From Mesorhizobium sp. (GTDB lineage: Bacteria > Pseudomonadota > Alphaproteobacteria > Rhizobiales > Rhizobiaceae), in the NCBI GenBank assembly GCA_004963905.1, contig SUGL01000002.1:124001-188000 (forward strand): DNA of 64,000 nt, given 5' to 3'. Both the position numbers and the translations under genes were made by a program. Of this stretch, positions 52,062 through 60,937 are shown in pieces. Numbering within the stretch: the stretch's first letter is position 1; the number at the start of each line of letters is the position of its first letter. The notes beneath the pieces are model-generated. The model searched no databases and was not told where the DNA came from. It was given only the letters and a program-made list of their open reading frames with translations.

Positions 52062-54023
52062 CTAATCCGCCAGCTGCGGCAGGTTCTTGAACAGCTCCAG
52101 CGCCTCGGGATTGGCGAGCGCTTCCTTGTTCTTGACGGCGCGGCCGTGGACCATGTCGCGCACGGCGAGCTCGGTGATCTTGCCCGATTTGGTGCGCGGG
52201 ATATCGGTGACGGCAACGATCTTGGCCGGCACGTGGCGCGGGCTGGCGCCGGTGCGGATCCTGGCACGGATGCGCTTTTCCAGATCCTCATCGAGGGCGA
52301 CGCCGGCGGCCAGCCGCACGAACAGCACGACGCGCACGTCATTGTCGAAATCCTGGCCGATGCAGAGCGCCTCCAGGATCTCCGGCATCTGCTCGACCTG
52401 GTTGTAGATTTCGGCGGTGCCTATCCTCACTCCGCCGGGATTGAGCGTGGCGTCGGAGCGACCATGGATGATCATGCCGCCATGCGCCGTCCACTCGGCG
52501 AAGTCGCCATGGCACCAGACATTGTCGAAACGCTCGAAATAGGCGGCGCGATATTTCTTGCCTTCCGGGTCGTTCCAGAAGCCGATCGGCATCGACGGGA
52601 ACGCCTTGGTGCAGACGAGCTCGCCCTTCTCCTGCCTGACCGGCTTGCCGTCGTCGTCCCAGACGTCGACCGCCAGGCCAAGGCCCGGTCCCTGGATCTC
52701 GCCGGTCCAGACCGGCTCTGTCGGAACGCCGAGCACGAAGCAGGAGACGATGTCGGTGCCGCCGGAAATCGAGGCCAGGTGCACGTCCTTCTTGATGCCC
52801 TCATAGACGAAGCGGAAATCCTCCGGCGACAGCGGCGAGCCGGTAGAGGAGATGGTGCGCACGCTTTCGAGGTCGTGGCTCTCGATGGGCTTCAGCCCCG
52901 CCTTGCGCACGGAATCGATGAACTTCGCCGAGGTGCCGAAATAGGTCATCTTCTCGGCGTCGGCGAAATCGAACAGCGCATTGCCGTCGGGATAGAAGGG
53001 CGAGCCGTCGTAGAGCAGCAAGGTCGCGCCCGAGGCGAGGCCCGAGACCAGCCAGTTCCACATCATCCAGCCGCATGTGGTGAAGTAGAAGAAAAGGTCG
53101 CCGTCGAGCAGCCCGGCATGCAGGCGCTGTTCCTTGACGTGCTGGATCAGCGTGCCGCCGGCCGAATGCACGATGCATTTCGGAATGCCGGTCGTGCCGG
53201 AGGAGAAAAGGATGTAGAGCGGGTGCGAAAACGGCAGCCGCTCGAAGGCGAGCGGCTTGACTGCGTAGGGCGAGAGCGCTTCTTCAAGCGCCGCTGCCTC
53301 GTCGATGGTGGCGGCGACATCGGAGGACGTGCCGAGATAGTCGACGACCAGCACCTTGCGCAGGGTTGTCAGCTTCGCTGCCACCGCCCGGACCTTGTCG
53401 GCGACCTCGATCGCCTTGCCGTTGTACCAATAGCCGTCGGGGGCGATGAAGACGACCGGCTCGATCTGGCCGAAACGGTCGAGCACGCCCTGTTCGCCGA
53501 AATCGGGCGAGCAGGAAGACCAGACCGCGCCGATCGAGCTTGCCGCCAGCATGGCGGCGACGGTCTCGGGCATATTGGGCATCATCGCGGCGATGCGATC
53601 GCCCTCTCTGACCCCGAGCGACACAAAGAGCTGCTGCAGGCGCGAGGTGAGCGCATGAAGCTCGTTCCAGGATAGCCGGCGCTCGACCTTGTCCTCGCCG
53701 CGGAAGACGATGGCCAGGCTGCCACCCGTCTTCTTCAAGAGGTTCTCGGCAAAATTGAGCTTCGCGTCGGGAAAGAAGGCCGCGCCCGGCATCTTCTCGC
53801 CATCGACGAGGCCGCGCTCGCCCTTGTCGCCGACAAGCCCGCAGAAATCCCAGACCAGGCTCCAGAACGCCTCGCGATCGTCGATCGACCAGCGATGGAG
53901 CTCCGCATAGCTGGAGAAAGCCTCTCCCGACTTCGCTGCGGCCGCCTTCATGAAGGCGGTCATGGGCGCGGAGGCGATCCGGTCCTGCGTCGGCGTCCAC
54001 AAAGGGGTGTCGGCGGCCATCAT
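52062..54023 (-). CDS. aacS: acetoacetyl-CoA synthetase
   Basis: Forms acetoacetyl-CoA from acetoacetate, CoA and ATP, which allows use of PHB breakdown products and ketone bodies. 653 residues. The ANL-superfamily core has LFSSGTTGIPKCIVHSAGG (P-loop), ISGGTDIVSCF, WCHGDFAEW (Asp of the hinge region) and the catalytic Lys in IPRTKSGKITELAVRDMV. GEAFSSYAELHRWSIDDREA and FFPDAKLNFAENLL identify acetoacetate rather than acetate CoA ligase. ATG at 54023 follows GGGAGGAACG; a TTG four codons upstream is less likely. Sinorhizobium calls the homologue acsA2. Fits the phasin and aceA genes in this window. Confidence 0.94.
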   Translation of the reverse strand: MMAADTPLWTPTQDRIASAPMTAFMKAAAAKSGEAFSSYAELHRWSIDDREAFWSLVWDFCGLVGDKGERGLVDGEKMPGAAFFPDAKLNFAENLLKKTGGSLAIVFRGEDKVERRLSWNELHALTSRLQQLFVSLGVREGDRIAAMMPNMPETVAAMLAASSIGAVWSSCSPDFGEQGVLDRFGQIEPVVFIAPDGYWYNGKAIEVADKVRAVAAKLTTLRKVLVVDYLGTSSDVAATIDEAAALEEALSPYAVKPLAFERLPFSHPLYILFSSGTTGIPKCIVHSAGGTLIQHVKEQRLHAGLLDGDLFFYFTTCGWMMWNWLVSGLASGATLLLYDGSPFYPDGNALFDFADAEKMTYFGTSAKFIDSVRKAGLKPIESHDLESVRTISSTGSPLSPEDFRFVYEGIKKDVHLASISGGTDIVSCFVLGVPTEPVWTGEIQGPGLGLAVDVWDDDGKPVRQEKGELVCTKAFPSMPIGFWNDPEGKKYRAAYFERFDNVWCHGDFAEWTAHGGMIIHGRSDATLNPGGVRIGTAEIYNQVEQMPEILEALCIGQDFDNDVRVVLFVRLAAGVALDEDLEKRIRARIRTGASPRHVPAKIVAVTDIPRTKSGKITELAVRDMVHGRAVKNKEALANPEALELFKNLPQLAD

Positions 54024-54031
54024 CGTTCCTC

Positions 54032-54112
54032 CCAAAGCGCGTCGCGATCGCGGCAGTTAAGCCTGATGTCGCCTGCGTCGTTGTCCCAAAACCGGCGTGG
54101 CGTTTGCGGGCC
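54032..54112. repeat. RIME-like element
   Basis: AAAGCGCGTCGCGATCGCGG, then TGATGTCGCCTGCGTCGTTG and TCCCAAAACCGGCG. A degenerate version of the element at 27905-28014, placed just before acetoacetyl-CoA synthetase. The remaining ~170 bases to the AsmA-like gene hold no visible gene. Confidence 0.5.
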
Positions 54113-54285
54113 GGACGGGTTTATCGCTTATGCATACCGCAGCGCAGCAGAGCAAGATTTTGTTGGATTCGCCGACAAAGGATAGGGCGCAAATGCCATC
54201 GCAGGGCCATAAAGACTTGAAAAGCGTCAGCTCTCGGTTACACCCGTCGGGCGATTTGTCGGCAATGGAAGCATAACGGGGCGCA

Positions 54286-56193
54286 ATGCCATCATCTTTG
54301 ATCCGGCGCGGAGTGTGGATGATCGGCGTTGCCGTGCTGGTCATCGCGCTCGCCGTCGCCGCCTTGCCGCTGATTGCCTCGACACGCATCGTGCGCGACC
54401 GCATCGCCTGGGAATTGAGCGCCTGGAGCGGTTTTCGGGTCACGATCGACGGCTCGCCGCGTATCGAGGTGTGGCCGAAGTTCCGGGCAATCCTCAGCAA
54501 CGTGACGCTGTCGCAATGGACCGAGACCGACGCGCCGCCGGTGGTCGAAGCCGAGCGCGTCGAGGTCGACCTCTCCGCCATGGCCGCCTTGCAGGGCGAC
54601 GTCCAATTCTCGACGGCGAGGCTGGTGCGGCCGACCATCAGGGTCGAGCGCACGGCAAGCGGCTTCTATCTGCCGCCGCTGCCCTCCGGCGGCCGCATCA
54701 CGCGCTCGATCGACACCGCGCGCGGCGTGGTCACCGCGAACCCGCAGAAGCCCGATCTCGGCAGACTGCCTTCCGATCCGTTCGGCACCGTCGAGTTCCG
54801 CGACGGCCGTGTCGTGGCCTCGGCCGGCGGCAAGGACACCGAGATCCTGAGCAGCCTCAGCGGCCAGGTGAACTGGGCGGCGATGAACAGCGAAGCCACG
54901 CTCACGGCGACCGGCATCTGGCGCGGCGAGAGCGTTCAGATCGATTTTTCCTCGGCGAGGCCGCTGGTGCTGTTTGCCGGAGGCGTCGCGCCCGTCACGT
55001 TCGCCTTCAAGGCGGCGCCCGCCACGCTTTCCTTCGACGGCGTCGCCTCGATGTCGGAGAACGCCTATCTGGACGGTCAGGCGAAATTCGCCGCTCCGTC
55101 GCTGAGGCGCCTGCTCGAATGGTCGCAGGCAGGCATCGCGCCCGGCGCCGCGATCGGCTCCGTCTCGGTCACGAGCAAGGTGGCGGCGTCGGCCGGACGG
55201 GCGAAATTCGAGAACACGACGGTAGCGCTGGACAACAATCCCGGCATGGGAGCGCTGGACTTTTCGTTCAGCGAGGCGCTGCCCGTCATTTCCGGAACGC
55301 TCGCCTTCGACACGCTCGATCTTCGATCGTTCCTTTCCGCCTTCACGCCGATCGCTCCGGCCGGCCAAGCGGGTCCCGGCGAGATCGACACCAGCTTCGC
55401 CGACAAGATCAACCTCGATCTCAGGCTGTCGGCGGCGCACGCCACTGCCGGCCCGGTACAGCTGGCCGACGTCGCCGCGACCGCGCAGGTCAAGAACGGA
55501 CTTGCCGTCTTCGACATTTCCGACGCGTCTGCCTTCAACGGCAACATCCAGAGCAGCCTGCGTTTCGACCGCAAGCCGGACGGCACCCAGGTCGAGATGC
55601 GGCTCCTGGCGTCGGATGTCGATACCGGCGCCTTCGCCACCGCGGCGGGGATGACGCGACTGGTGCCCGCCGGCACCGGCACCGTCTCGGTCATCCTCAA
55701 GGGGCCGGGCAAGGCCTGGGACTCGATCTTCGAGAATGCCGACGGATCCTTCTCGGCAACGTTCGGACCCGGCTCGCTCAACGGGCTCAACCTGCCCGCC
55801 TTCCTCAAGCGCAACGAACAGGGCGGATTCTTCGCGCTCGACGACGTCGCCGACGGCTCGCTGCCGATAGACGGCGCCGAGATCAAGGCGAGCATCTCGA
55901 AAGGCGTGGCGCGGCTGGACAAGGCGGAGGTCAATTCACAGAAGTACAAGATCTGGCTTTCGGGCATCGCCTCCTATAGCGGACGCGGGCTGGCGCTCTC
56001 CGGCGGCATCATCCCGAACGGGCAGCCTGCGCAGCAACAGCCCGCACAGCAACAGCCGGCGCAGCAACCGGCCGCCAGCGGCCAGGCGGCGGTGCAGGCG
56101 CCGCCGCCGCCAAAGCAGTCGCTGTTCTTCGTCGGCGGCAACTGGAGCACGCCGTTCATCTCGCCGATCAGCCGGGGCGTTTCAGGCCAGTAA
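54286..56193 (+). CDS. AsmA-family protein
   Basis: 635 residues. One N-terminal membrane anchor (VWMIGVAVLVIALAVAALPL) and a long periplasmic region. The AsmA N-domain pattern is visible in GFRVTIDGSPRIEVWPKFRA and VEVDLSAMAALQGDVQFST; the C-terminal AsmA domain has the FENADGSFSATFGPGSLNGL and SISKGVARLDKAEVNSQKYK segments. AsmA-like proteins belong to the bridge-like group thought to move lipids across the envelope. A Gln/Pro/Ala repeat linker (PAQQQ units near residue 585) precedes a short C-terminal motif, GNWSTPFISP. Monocistronic. Confidence 0.9.
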   Translation: MPSSLIRRGVWMIGVAVLVIALAVAALPLIASTRIVRDRIAWELSAWSGFRVTIDGSPRIEVWPKFRAILSNVTLSQWTETDAPPVVEAERVEVDLSAMAALQGDVQFSTARLVRPTIRVERTASGFYLPPLPSGGRITRSIDTARGVVTANPQKPDLGRLPSDPFGTVEFRDGRVVASAGGKDTEILSSLSGQVNWAAMNSEATLTATGIWRGESVQIDFSSARPLVLFAGGVAPVTFAFKAAPATLSFDGVASMSENAYLDGQAKFAAPSLRRLLEWSQAGIAPGAAIGSVSVTSKVAASAGRAKFENTTVALDNNPGMGALDFSFSEALPVISGTLAFDTLDLRSFLSAFTPIAPAGQAGPGEIDTSFADKINLDLRLSAAHATAGPVQLADVAATAQVKNGLAVFDISDASAFNGNIQSSLRFDRKPDGTQVEMRLLASDVDTGAFATAAGMTRLVPAGTGTVSVILKGPGKAWDSIFENADGSFSATFGPGSLNGLNLPAFLKRNEQGGFFALDDVADGSLPIDGAEIKASISKGVARLDKAEVNSQKYKIWLSGIASYSGRGLALSGGIIPNGQPAQQQPAQQQPAQQPAASGQAAVQAPPPPKQSLFFVGGNWSTPFISPISRGVSGQ

Positions 56194-56267
56194 TTTCCGA
56201 AAAGCGCGCAGCCGATGCTCCGTCGGGAGAGAAAGGACAAGGCGCAGGTCGCGCCCGTCCTCTTTCC

Positions 56268-57086
56268 TCACCCACGCTGCGCCGCCTGCTCGTCGCGCTG
56301 GCGCTGGACCTCGCGGCGCTTGTTGGCGATCGAGGCGATGATGACGCCGACCGCGACCACGGCGATCAGGATGGTGCAGGCGGCGTTGATCTCCGGCGTC
56401 ACGCCGAGACGCACCTGGCTGTAGATCTTCATCGGCAGCGTCGTGGCCCCCGGGCCCGAGGTGAACGAGGCGATCACCAGGTCGTCGAGCGAAAGCGTGA
56501 AGGCCAGCATCCAGCCCGAGATGATCGCCGGCATGATGACCGGCAAGGTGATCTGGAAGAAGGTCTTCACCGGCGGCGCGCCAAGGTCCATGGCGGCTTC
56601 CTCGAGCGAGCGGTCGAAGGAGACCAGGCGCGACTGCACGACGACGGCCACGAAGCACATGGTGAAGGTGATGTGGGCGAGCGTGACCGTGAAGAAGCCG
56701 CGGTCGAGCCCGACGGCGACGAACAACAGCAGCAGCGACAGGCCGGTGATGACTTCCGGCATGACCAGCGGCGCAAAGACCATGCCGGAAAACAGCACCC
56801 GCCCCTTGAAGCGCGTGTAGCGCGTCAAGGTGATCGCGGCCAGCGTGCCGAGCACAGTCGCGACGGTGGCCGAGAGGACGCCGACGCGGGCCGTCACCCA
56901 GGTGGCGTCCATCAGGCCCTGGTTGTGGAACAGCGACACGTACCATTTGGTGGAGAAGCCGCCCCAGACGGTGACGAGCTTCGATTCGTTGAAGGAAAAG
57001 ACGATGAGCAGCACGATCGGCAGATAGAGGAAGGCAAAGCCGAGCACGATCGAGGTGATGTTGAAGCGGCTCCAGCTGGCGTTCAT
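56268..57086 (-). CDS. potI: putrescine/spermidine ABC transporter permease, PotI-like
   Basis: 272 residues, six membrane segments (first: IVLGFAFLYLPIVLLIVFSF). EAA loop LEEAAMDLGAPPVKTFFQIT. Last gene of a PotFGHI-type operon; ATG overlaps the PotH stop by four bases. Cytoplasmic C-terminal tail is basic and Gln-rich (RREVQRQRDEQAAQRG). Confidence 0.93.
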   Translation of the reverse strand: MNASWSRFNITSIVLGFAFLYLPIVLLIVFSFNESKLVTVWGGFSTKWYVSLFHNQGLMDATWVTARVGVLSATVATVLGTLAAITLTRYTRFKGRVLFSGMVFAPLVMPEVITGLSLLLLFVAVGLDRGFFTVTLAHITFTMCFVAVVVQSRLVSFDRSLEEAAMDLGAPPVKTFFQITLPVIMPAIISGWMLAFTLSLDDLVIASFTSGPGATTLPMKIYSQVRLGVTPEINAACTILIAVVAVGVIIASIANKRREVQRQRDEQAAQRG

Positions 57087-58048
57087 TTGCCTTGCTCCTG
57101 TGCACGCGCCTGAGCCTGCTGGAAGAACATGATCGGGACGGTCAGCACCAACAGCAGGATGACCGCCACCGCCGACGAGACCGGCCAGTCGCGGTTGGCG
57201 AAGAACTCGTTCCACAGCGTCTTGCCGATCATCAGCGTCTGCGAGCCGCCGAGAAGATCCGGGATGACGAACTCGCCGACGGCCGGGATGAAGACCAGCA
57301 GGCAGCCGGCGATCACGCCGGGCAGCGACAGCGGGAAAGTGATCTTCCAGAAGGCGCCGGTCGGCGGGCAGCCGAGGTCCTGCGCCGCCTCGATCAGCGA
57401 ATAGTCCATCTTCTCGAGCGACGAATAGAGCGGCAGCACCATGAAGGGCAGGTAGGAATAGACGATGCCGATGAAGATCGCGGTGTAGGTGTTGAGGATG
57501 ACCAGCGGCTGGCCGATGATGTGCAGCGACAACAGCACCTGGTTGAGCAGCCCTTCCGGCTTGAGGATGCCGATCCAGGCATAGACGCGGATCAGGAACG
57601 AGGTCCAGAACGGCAGGATCACCAGCATCAGAAGGGTCGGTCTGACCGTTGCCGGCGCGCGCGCCATGCCATAGGCGATCGGATAGCCGACGATGAGCGT
57701 CAGCAGCGTCGAGATGGCCGCGATGATCAGGCTGGTCACATAGGCGTTGAAGTAGAGCGCGTCCTGGGTCAGCCAGGTGTAGTTGTCGAAATTGAGCTCG
57801 CGGAATCCGGCGAAGAATCCGGAAACGCCATCGCTGAAATCGAGCACGGGCGTGTAGGGCGGCATGGAGATCGCCGTCTGCGACAGCGATATCTTGAAGA
57901 CGATGATGAACGGAACGAGGAAGAAGAACAGCAGCCAGAGATAAGGGACGATGATGACGAGGCGGCTGACGAACCCCTTCGCCAGCCTGGTCGGCAACTG
58001 AGCGGCGGTTTCGCTCGATGGGGTGGCGGTGGCGGCGATTTGGGTCAT
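57083..58048 (-). CDS. potH: putrescine/spermidine ABC transporter permease, PotH-like
   Basis: 321 residues, six membrane segments from about residue 31 (LVIIVPYLWLLFFFLVPFII). EAA loop LIEAAQDLGCPPTGAFWKIT. The long periplasmic loop after helix 1 (VLDFSDGVSGFFAGFRELNF) is typical of PotH/PotB. Lies nine bases downstream of the ATPase gene. Confidence 0.94.
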   Translation of the reverse strand: MTQIAATATPSSETAAQLPTRLAKGFVSRLVIIVPYLWLLFFFLVPFIIVFKISLSQTAISMPPYTPVLDFSDGVSGFFAGFRELNFDNYTWLTQDALYFNAYVTSLIIAAISTLLTLIVGYPIAYGMARAPATVRPTLLMLVILPFWTSFLIRVYAWIGILKPEGLLNQVLLSLHIIGQPLVILNTYTAIFIGIVYSYLPFMVLPLYSSLEKMDYSLIEAAQDLGCPPTGAFWKITFPLSLPGVIAGCLLVFIPAVGEFVIPDLLGGSQTLMIGKTLWNEFFANRDWPVSSAVAVILLLVLTVPIMFFQQAQARAQEQGK

Positions 58049-58057
58049 GGCCCGCTC

Positions 58058-59197
58058 CTACCTGGTCAGCACGACGCCGGCGTCGGGCCGGAAGGAAACC
58101 CAGGCACGGTCGTTCCAGGTCAGCGGATCCTCGGTGACGCGGGAGGCATTCAACGCGCTCGCCCGCACGATCTGACCGTCATCGAGCTTGATGTGGTAGA
58201 CGGTCATGTCGCCGAGATATGCGACGTCATAAACCTCGCCCTGGAGGGCGTTGACAGCATCCGCCGGCTTCTTCGACGAGACTTTGATCTTCTCCGGCCG
58301 GATCGCGAAGACGATATCGGCGCCCTTGGCGGTATCGGCGGCATTCTCGACGACGATCTGCGCGCCGGTCGCGCCCGTGATGCGCGTCGTATTGGCCGCC
58401 CGCTCGGCGACCTTGCCCTCGAACATGTTCACGTTGCCGACGAAATGCGCCACGAAGCGCGAGGTCGGAGCTTCGTAGATTTCCGCCGGCGTGGCGACCT
58501 GCATCACCTCGCCCTTGTCCATGATGGCGATGCGGTCGGCCATGGTCATGGCTTCCTCCTGGTCGTGGGTGACGACGACGAAGGTGAGGCCGAGTTCCTG
58601 CTGCAGGTCCATCAATTCGAACTGCGTCTCCTCGCGCAGCTTCTTGTCGAGCGCGCCGAGCGGCTCGTCCAGGAGAAGGACCTTCGGCCGCTTGGCGACC
58701 GAGCGGGCAAGCGCCACACGCTGGCGCTGGCCGCCGGAAAGCTGATGCGGCTTGCGCTTGGCGAACTGCTCGAGCTTGACCAGCCTCAGCATCTCGGCAA
58801 CACGCTTTTCGATGTCGGCGGCGGGCATGCCTTCCTGCTTGAGGCCGAAGGCGATGTTCTTCTCCACCGTCATATGCGGAAACAGCGCATAGGACTGGAA
58901 CATCATGTTCACCGGCCGCTTGTAGGGCGGGATACCGCGCAGGTCCTGGCCGTCGAGCAGGATGCGGCCGGCCGTCGGCTCCTCGAAGCCGGCGAGCATC
59001 CTCAGCAAGGTCGACTTGCCGCAGCCCGAGGCACCAAGCAGGGCGAAGAACTCACGCTCGAAGATGGTCAGCGACAGATTGTTGACGGCTGTGAAGTCGC
59101 CGAACTTCTTGGTCACCTTGTCGAATTGGATATACGGCTTGGCGTTCGGATCCTTCCATGGCGCGAAATCCCTGCGGATGCTGCCAAGCGATTTCAT
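58058..59197 (-). CDS. potG: putrescine/spermidine ABC transporter ATPase, PotG-like
   Basis: 379 residues. Walker A GASGCGKST, signature LSGGQRQR, Walker B LLLDEPLGALD, H-loop VTHDQEEA; C-terminal TOBE domain (GEVYDVAYLGDMTVYHIKLD). The N-terminal KDPNAKPYIQFDKVTKKFGD matches PotG/PotA. ATG at 59197 follows GGAGTGGGGAT. The frame continues upstream 70 codons through the repeat cluster, which is not credible as protein. Confidence 0.94.
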   Translation of the reverse strand: MKSLGSIRRDFAPWKDPNAKPYIQFDKVTKKFGDFTAVNNLSLTIFEREFFALLGASGCGKSTLLRMLAGFEEPTAGRILLDGQDLRGIPPYKRPVNMMFQSYALFPHMTVEKNIAFGLKQEGMPAADIEKRVAEMLRLVKLEQFAKRKPHQLSGGQRQRVALARSVAKRPKVLLLDEPLGALDKKLREETQFELMDLQQELGLTFVVVTHDQEEAMTMADRIAIMDKGEVMQVATPAEIYEAPTSRFVAHFVGNVNMFEGKVAERAANTTRITGATGAQIVVENAADTAKGADIVFAIRPEKIKVSSKKPADAVNALQGEVYDVAYLGDMTVYHIKLDDGQIVRASALNASRVTEDPLTWNDRAWVSFRPDAGVVLTR

Positions 59198-59223
59198 ATC
59201 CCCACTCCGGTTCTGTTTCTTTC

Positions 59224-59452
59224 CGCTAGAACCGTTCATCGTTTCAAGGAAACGCAGAACCGCTTTAGCTTTTTGTTTTTGACGCAACTCCCGGACGGAA
59301 AACCGTCCACACTTTTCTGGAATTGCTGCCTCGTTCTCACGCAATCCCAGACGGAAAACCGCCAAGCACTTTTCCTGGAATTGCTCTGTCTCTTTGTTTT
59401 GACGCAATCCCAGGCGGAAAACCGCTACGCACTTTTCCTGGAATTGCTTCTA
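59224..59452. repeat. tandem RIME-like repeat cluster (three module-2 units)
   Basis: A module 1 unit (GAACCGTTCATCGTTTCAAG, then GAAACGCAGAACCGC) is followed by three units of the GACGCAA(T/C)TCCC.GACGG...ACTTTTC(C)TGGAATTGC type, at about 59280-59326, 59338-59385 and 59400-59448, each separated by a short spacer. All in the same orientation as the 1247 element. Fills the gap between potG and the potF terminator; no gene lies in 59198-59498. Confidence 0.8.
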
Positions 59453-59490
59453 GAGAAAGCGACCCCGGCAGTTGGCTGCCGGGGTCGCTT
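59450..59490 (-). terminator. hairpin after potF
   Basis: Minus strand AAGCGACCCCGGCAG, loop CCAA, CTGCCGGGGTCGCTT, then TCTCTAG: a perfect 15-bp stem eight bases after the potF stop, with a weak T tract. Likely attenuates read-through from potF into potGHI and stabilises the potF mRNA. Confidence 0.75.
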
Positions 59491-59498
59491 CTCAGTGC

Positions 59499-60596
59499 CT
59501 ATTGGCCGGTGACGATCTTGGTCCAGGTGCGCGTGATGACGCGCTGTGTCTTGGGATCGTATGGCTGCACGGTATAAAGCTTCTTGGTCGTCTCCTCGTC
59601 CGGGTAGACCGAGGTGTCTTCAAGCAGGGCCTTGTCGACGAACTGCTGCGAGGCCTTGTTGCCGTTGGCGTAGAGCACGTAGTTCGACGACTTGGCGATG
59701 ACTTCCGGCGTCATCATGTAGTTGATGAACTCGAGCGCCTCGGCGACATGCGGCGCATCGGCCGGAATCGCCATCTGATCGAACCACATCTGGGCGCCTT
59801 CCTTCGGCACCGAATAGCCGATCTCGACGCCCTGCTTGGCTTCCTCGGCACGGTTGCGCGCCTGGAACACGTCGCCCGACCAGCCGACCGCCAGGCAGAT
59901 GTCGCCGTTGGCCAAAGCGTTGATGTATTCGGACGAATGGAACTTGCGGATATAGGGTCGAACCTTCAGCAGCGCTTCCTCGGCCTTGGCGATGTCGTCA
60001 GGCGAAGTGCTGTTCGGGTCGAGGCCGAGATATTTCAGCGCCGCCGGAATGATGTCGGCGGGCGAATCCAGCACATAGACGCCGCAGTCCTTCAGTTTGG
60101 CCAGGCTCTCCGGATTGAAGAACACGTCCCAGCTGTCGATCTTGTCGGTGCCGAGTGCCGCCTGCACCTTCTTGACGTTGTAGCCGAGGCCGACCGTGCC
60201 CCACATGTAGTTGACCGAGTATTCGTTGCCCGGATCGTACTTGGCGGTGCGCTCGGAAACGACATCCCACATGTTGGAGATGTTGGGCAGCTTCGACTTG
60301 TCGAGCTTCTGGAACACGCCGGCCTGGATCTGGCGCGCCAGGAAGTTGGCGCTGGGCACGACGACGTCGTAGCCGCTGCCGCCCGCAAGCAGCTTCGTCT
60401 CCAGTATCTCGTTGGAATCGAAGGTGTCGTAGACGACCTTGATGCCGGTTTTCTTGGTGAAGTCGTCGATGATCGAGCTGTCGATATAGTCCGACCAGTT
60501 GTAGACGTTGACGACGCGATCGTCGGCATGGCCGCCTACGGTAAAGAGCGTCAGGAATGCCGAGGTCGCCGAAAGCAAAAGCGCTTTGCGGATCAT
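59499..60596 (-). CDS. potF: putrescine-binding periplasmic protein, PotF-like
   Basis: 365 residues (E. coli PotF 370). Signal peptide MIRKALLLSATSAFLTLFTV...GGHA with cleavage near residue 24. VVNVYNWSDYIDSSIIDDFT, GGSGYDVVVPSANFLARQIQ, and NYMWGTVGLGYNVKKV are PotF/PotD hallmarks, with the Trp and Asp residues that bind the polyamine amines. CAAAGGAGAACAGC gives a strong ribosome-binding site. First gene of the operon; separated from potGHI by the hairpin and the repeat cluster. Confidence 0.94.
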   Translation of the reverse strand: MIRKALLLSATSAFLTLFTVGGHADDRVVNVYNWSDYIDSSIIDDFTKKTGIKVVYDTFDSNEILETKLLAGGSGYDVVVPSANFLARQIQAGVFQKLDKSKLPNISNMWDVVSERTAKYDPGNEYSVNYMWGTVGLGYNVKKVQAALGTDKIDSWDVFFNPESLAKLKDCGVYVLDSPADIIPAALKYLGLDPNSTSPDDIAKAEEALLKVRPYIRKFHSSEYINALANGDICLAVGWSGDVFQARNRAEEAKQGVEIGYSVPKEGAQMWFDQMAIPADAPHVAEALEFINYMMTPEVIAKSSNYVLYANGNKASQQFVDKALLEDTSVYPDEETTKKLYTVQPYDPKTQRVITRTWTKIVTGQ

Positions 60597-60937
60597 GCTG
60601 TTCTCCTTTGGTGAGTGTTCCCGTGCCGGCCCGTCGCGGCATGAGCGCGGGGCGGCATTTGTTTCAGATTGTTGAGCTTTCCGGAGAGCGACAAACGCGA
60701 CCCGCCGTTGCCGTGCCGGATCGTCGAGTAGCGGTTGCAGCCCTTGCGCCCCCTCCGGGAGGGCATCAGGGCGGCGTCAGCGGCGTTCGCCGCGGCGTAG
60801 TCAGAAATATGACGTTGCGGTCCGGCCCCGGTGAGGCCGGCAGAGACACTTGGCAAGATACGCCTGTCTTGTTGTTGCCGTAATCGCAGCCTGCCCGCCC
60901 GGCGACACGGTTGTCAATGGCAAACGCTTGTGTGGCA
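60597..60937. other. intergenic region upstream of potF
   Basis: 341 bases. Should hold the potF promoter on the minus strand and the 3' end of the EamA transcript. A minor hairpin CCCCCTCCGGGAGGG lies near 60750. No gene or repeat recognised. Confidence 0.5.

Noticed and set aside
58058..59407. N-terminally extended potG start
   Set aside because: The extra 70 codons run through the tandem RIME-like repeats; the ATG at 59197 has a ribosome-binding site.
57092..59512. 806-codon plus-strand frame opposite potGH
   Set aside because: Antisense shadow rich in D/R/H/Q; the minus strand carries Walker and EAA motifs.
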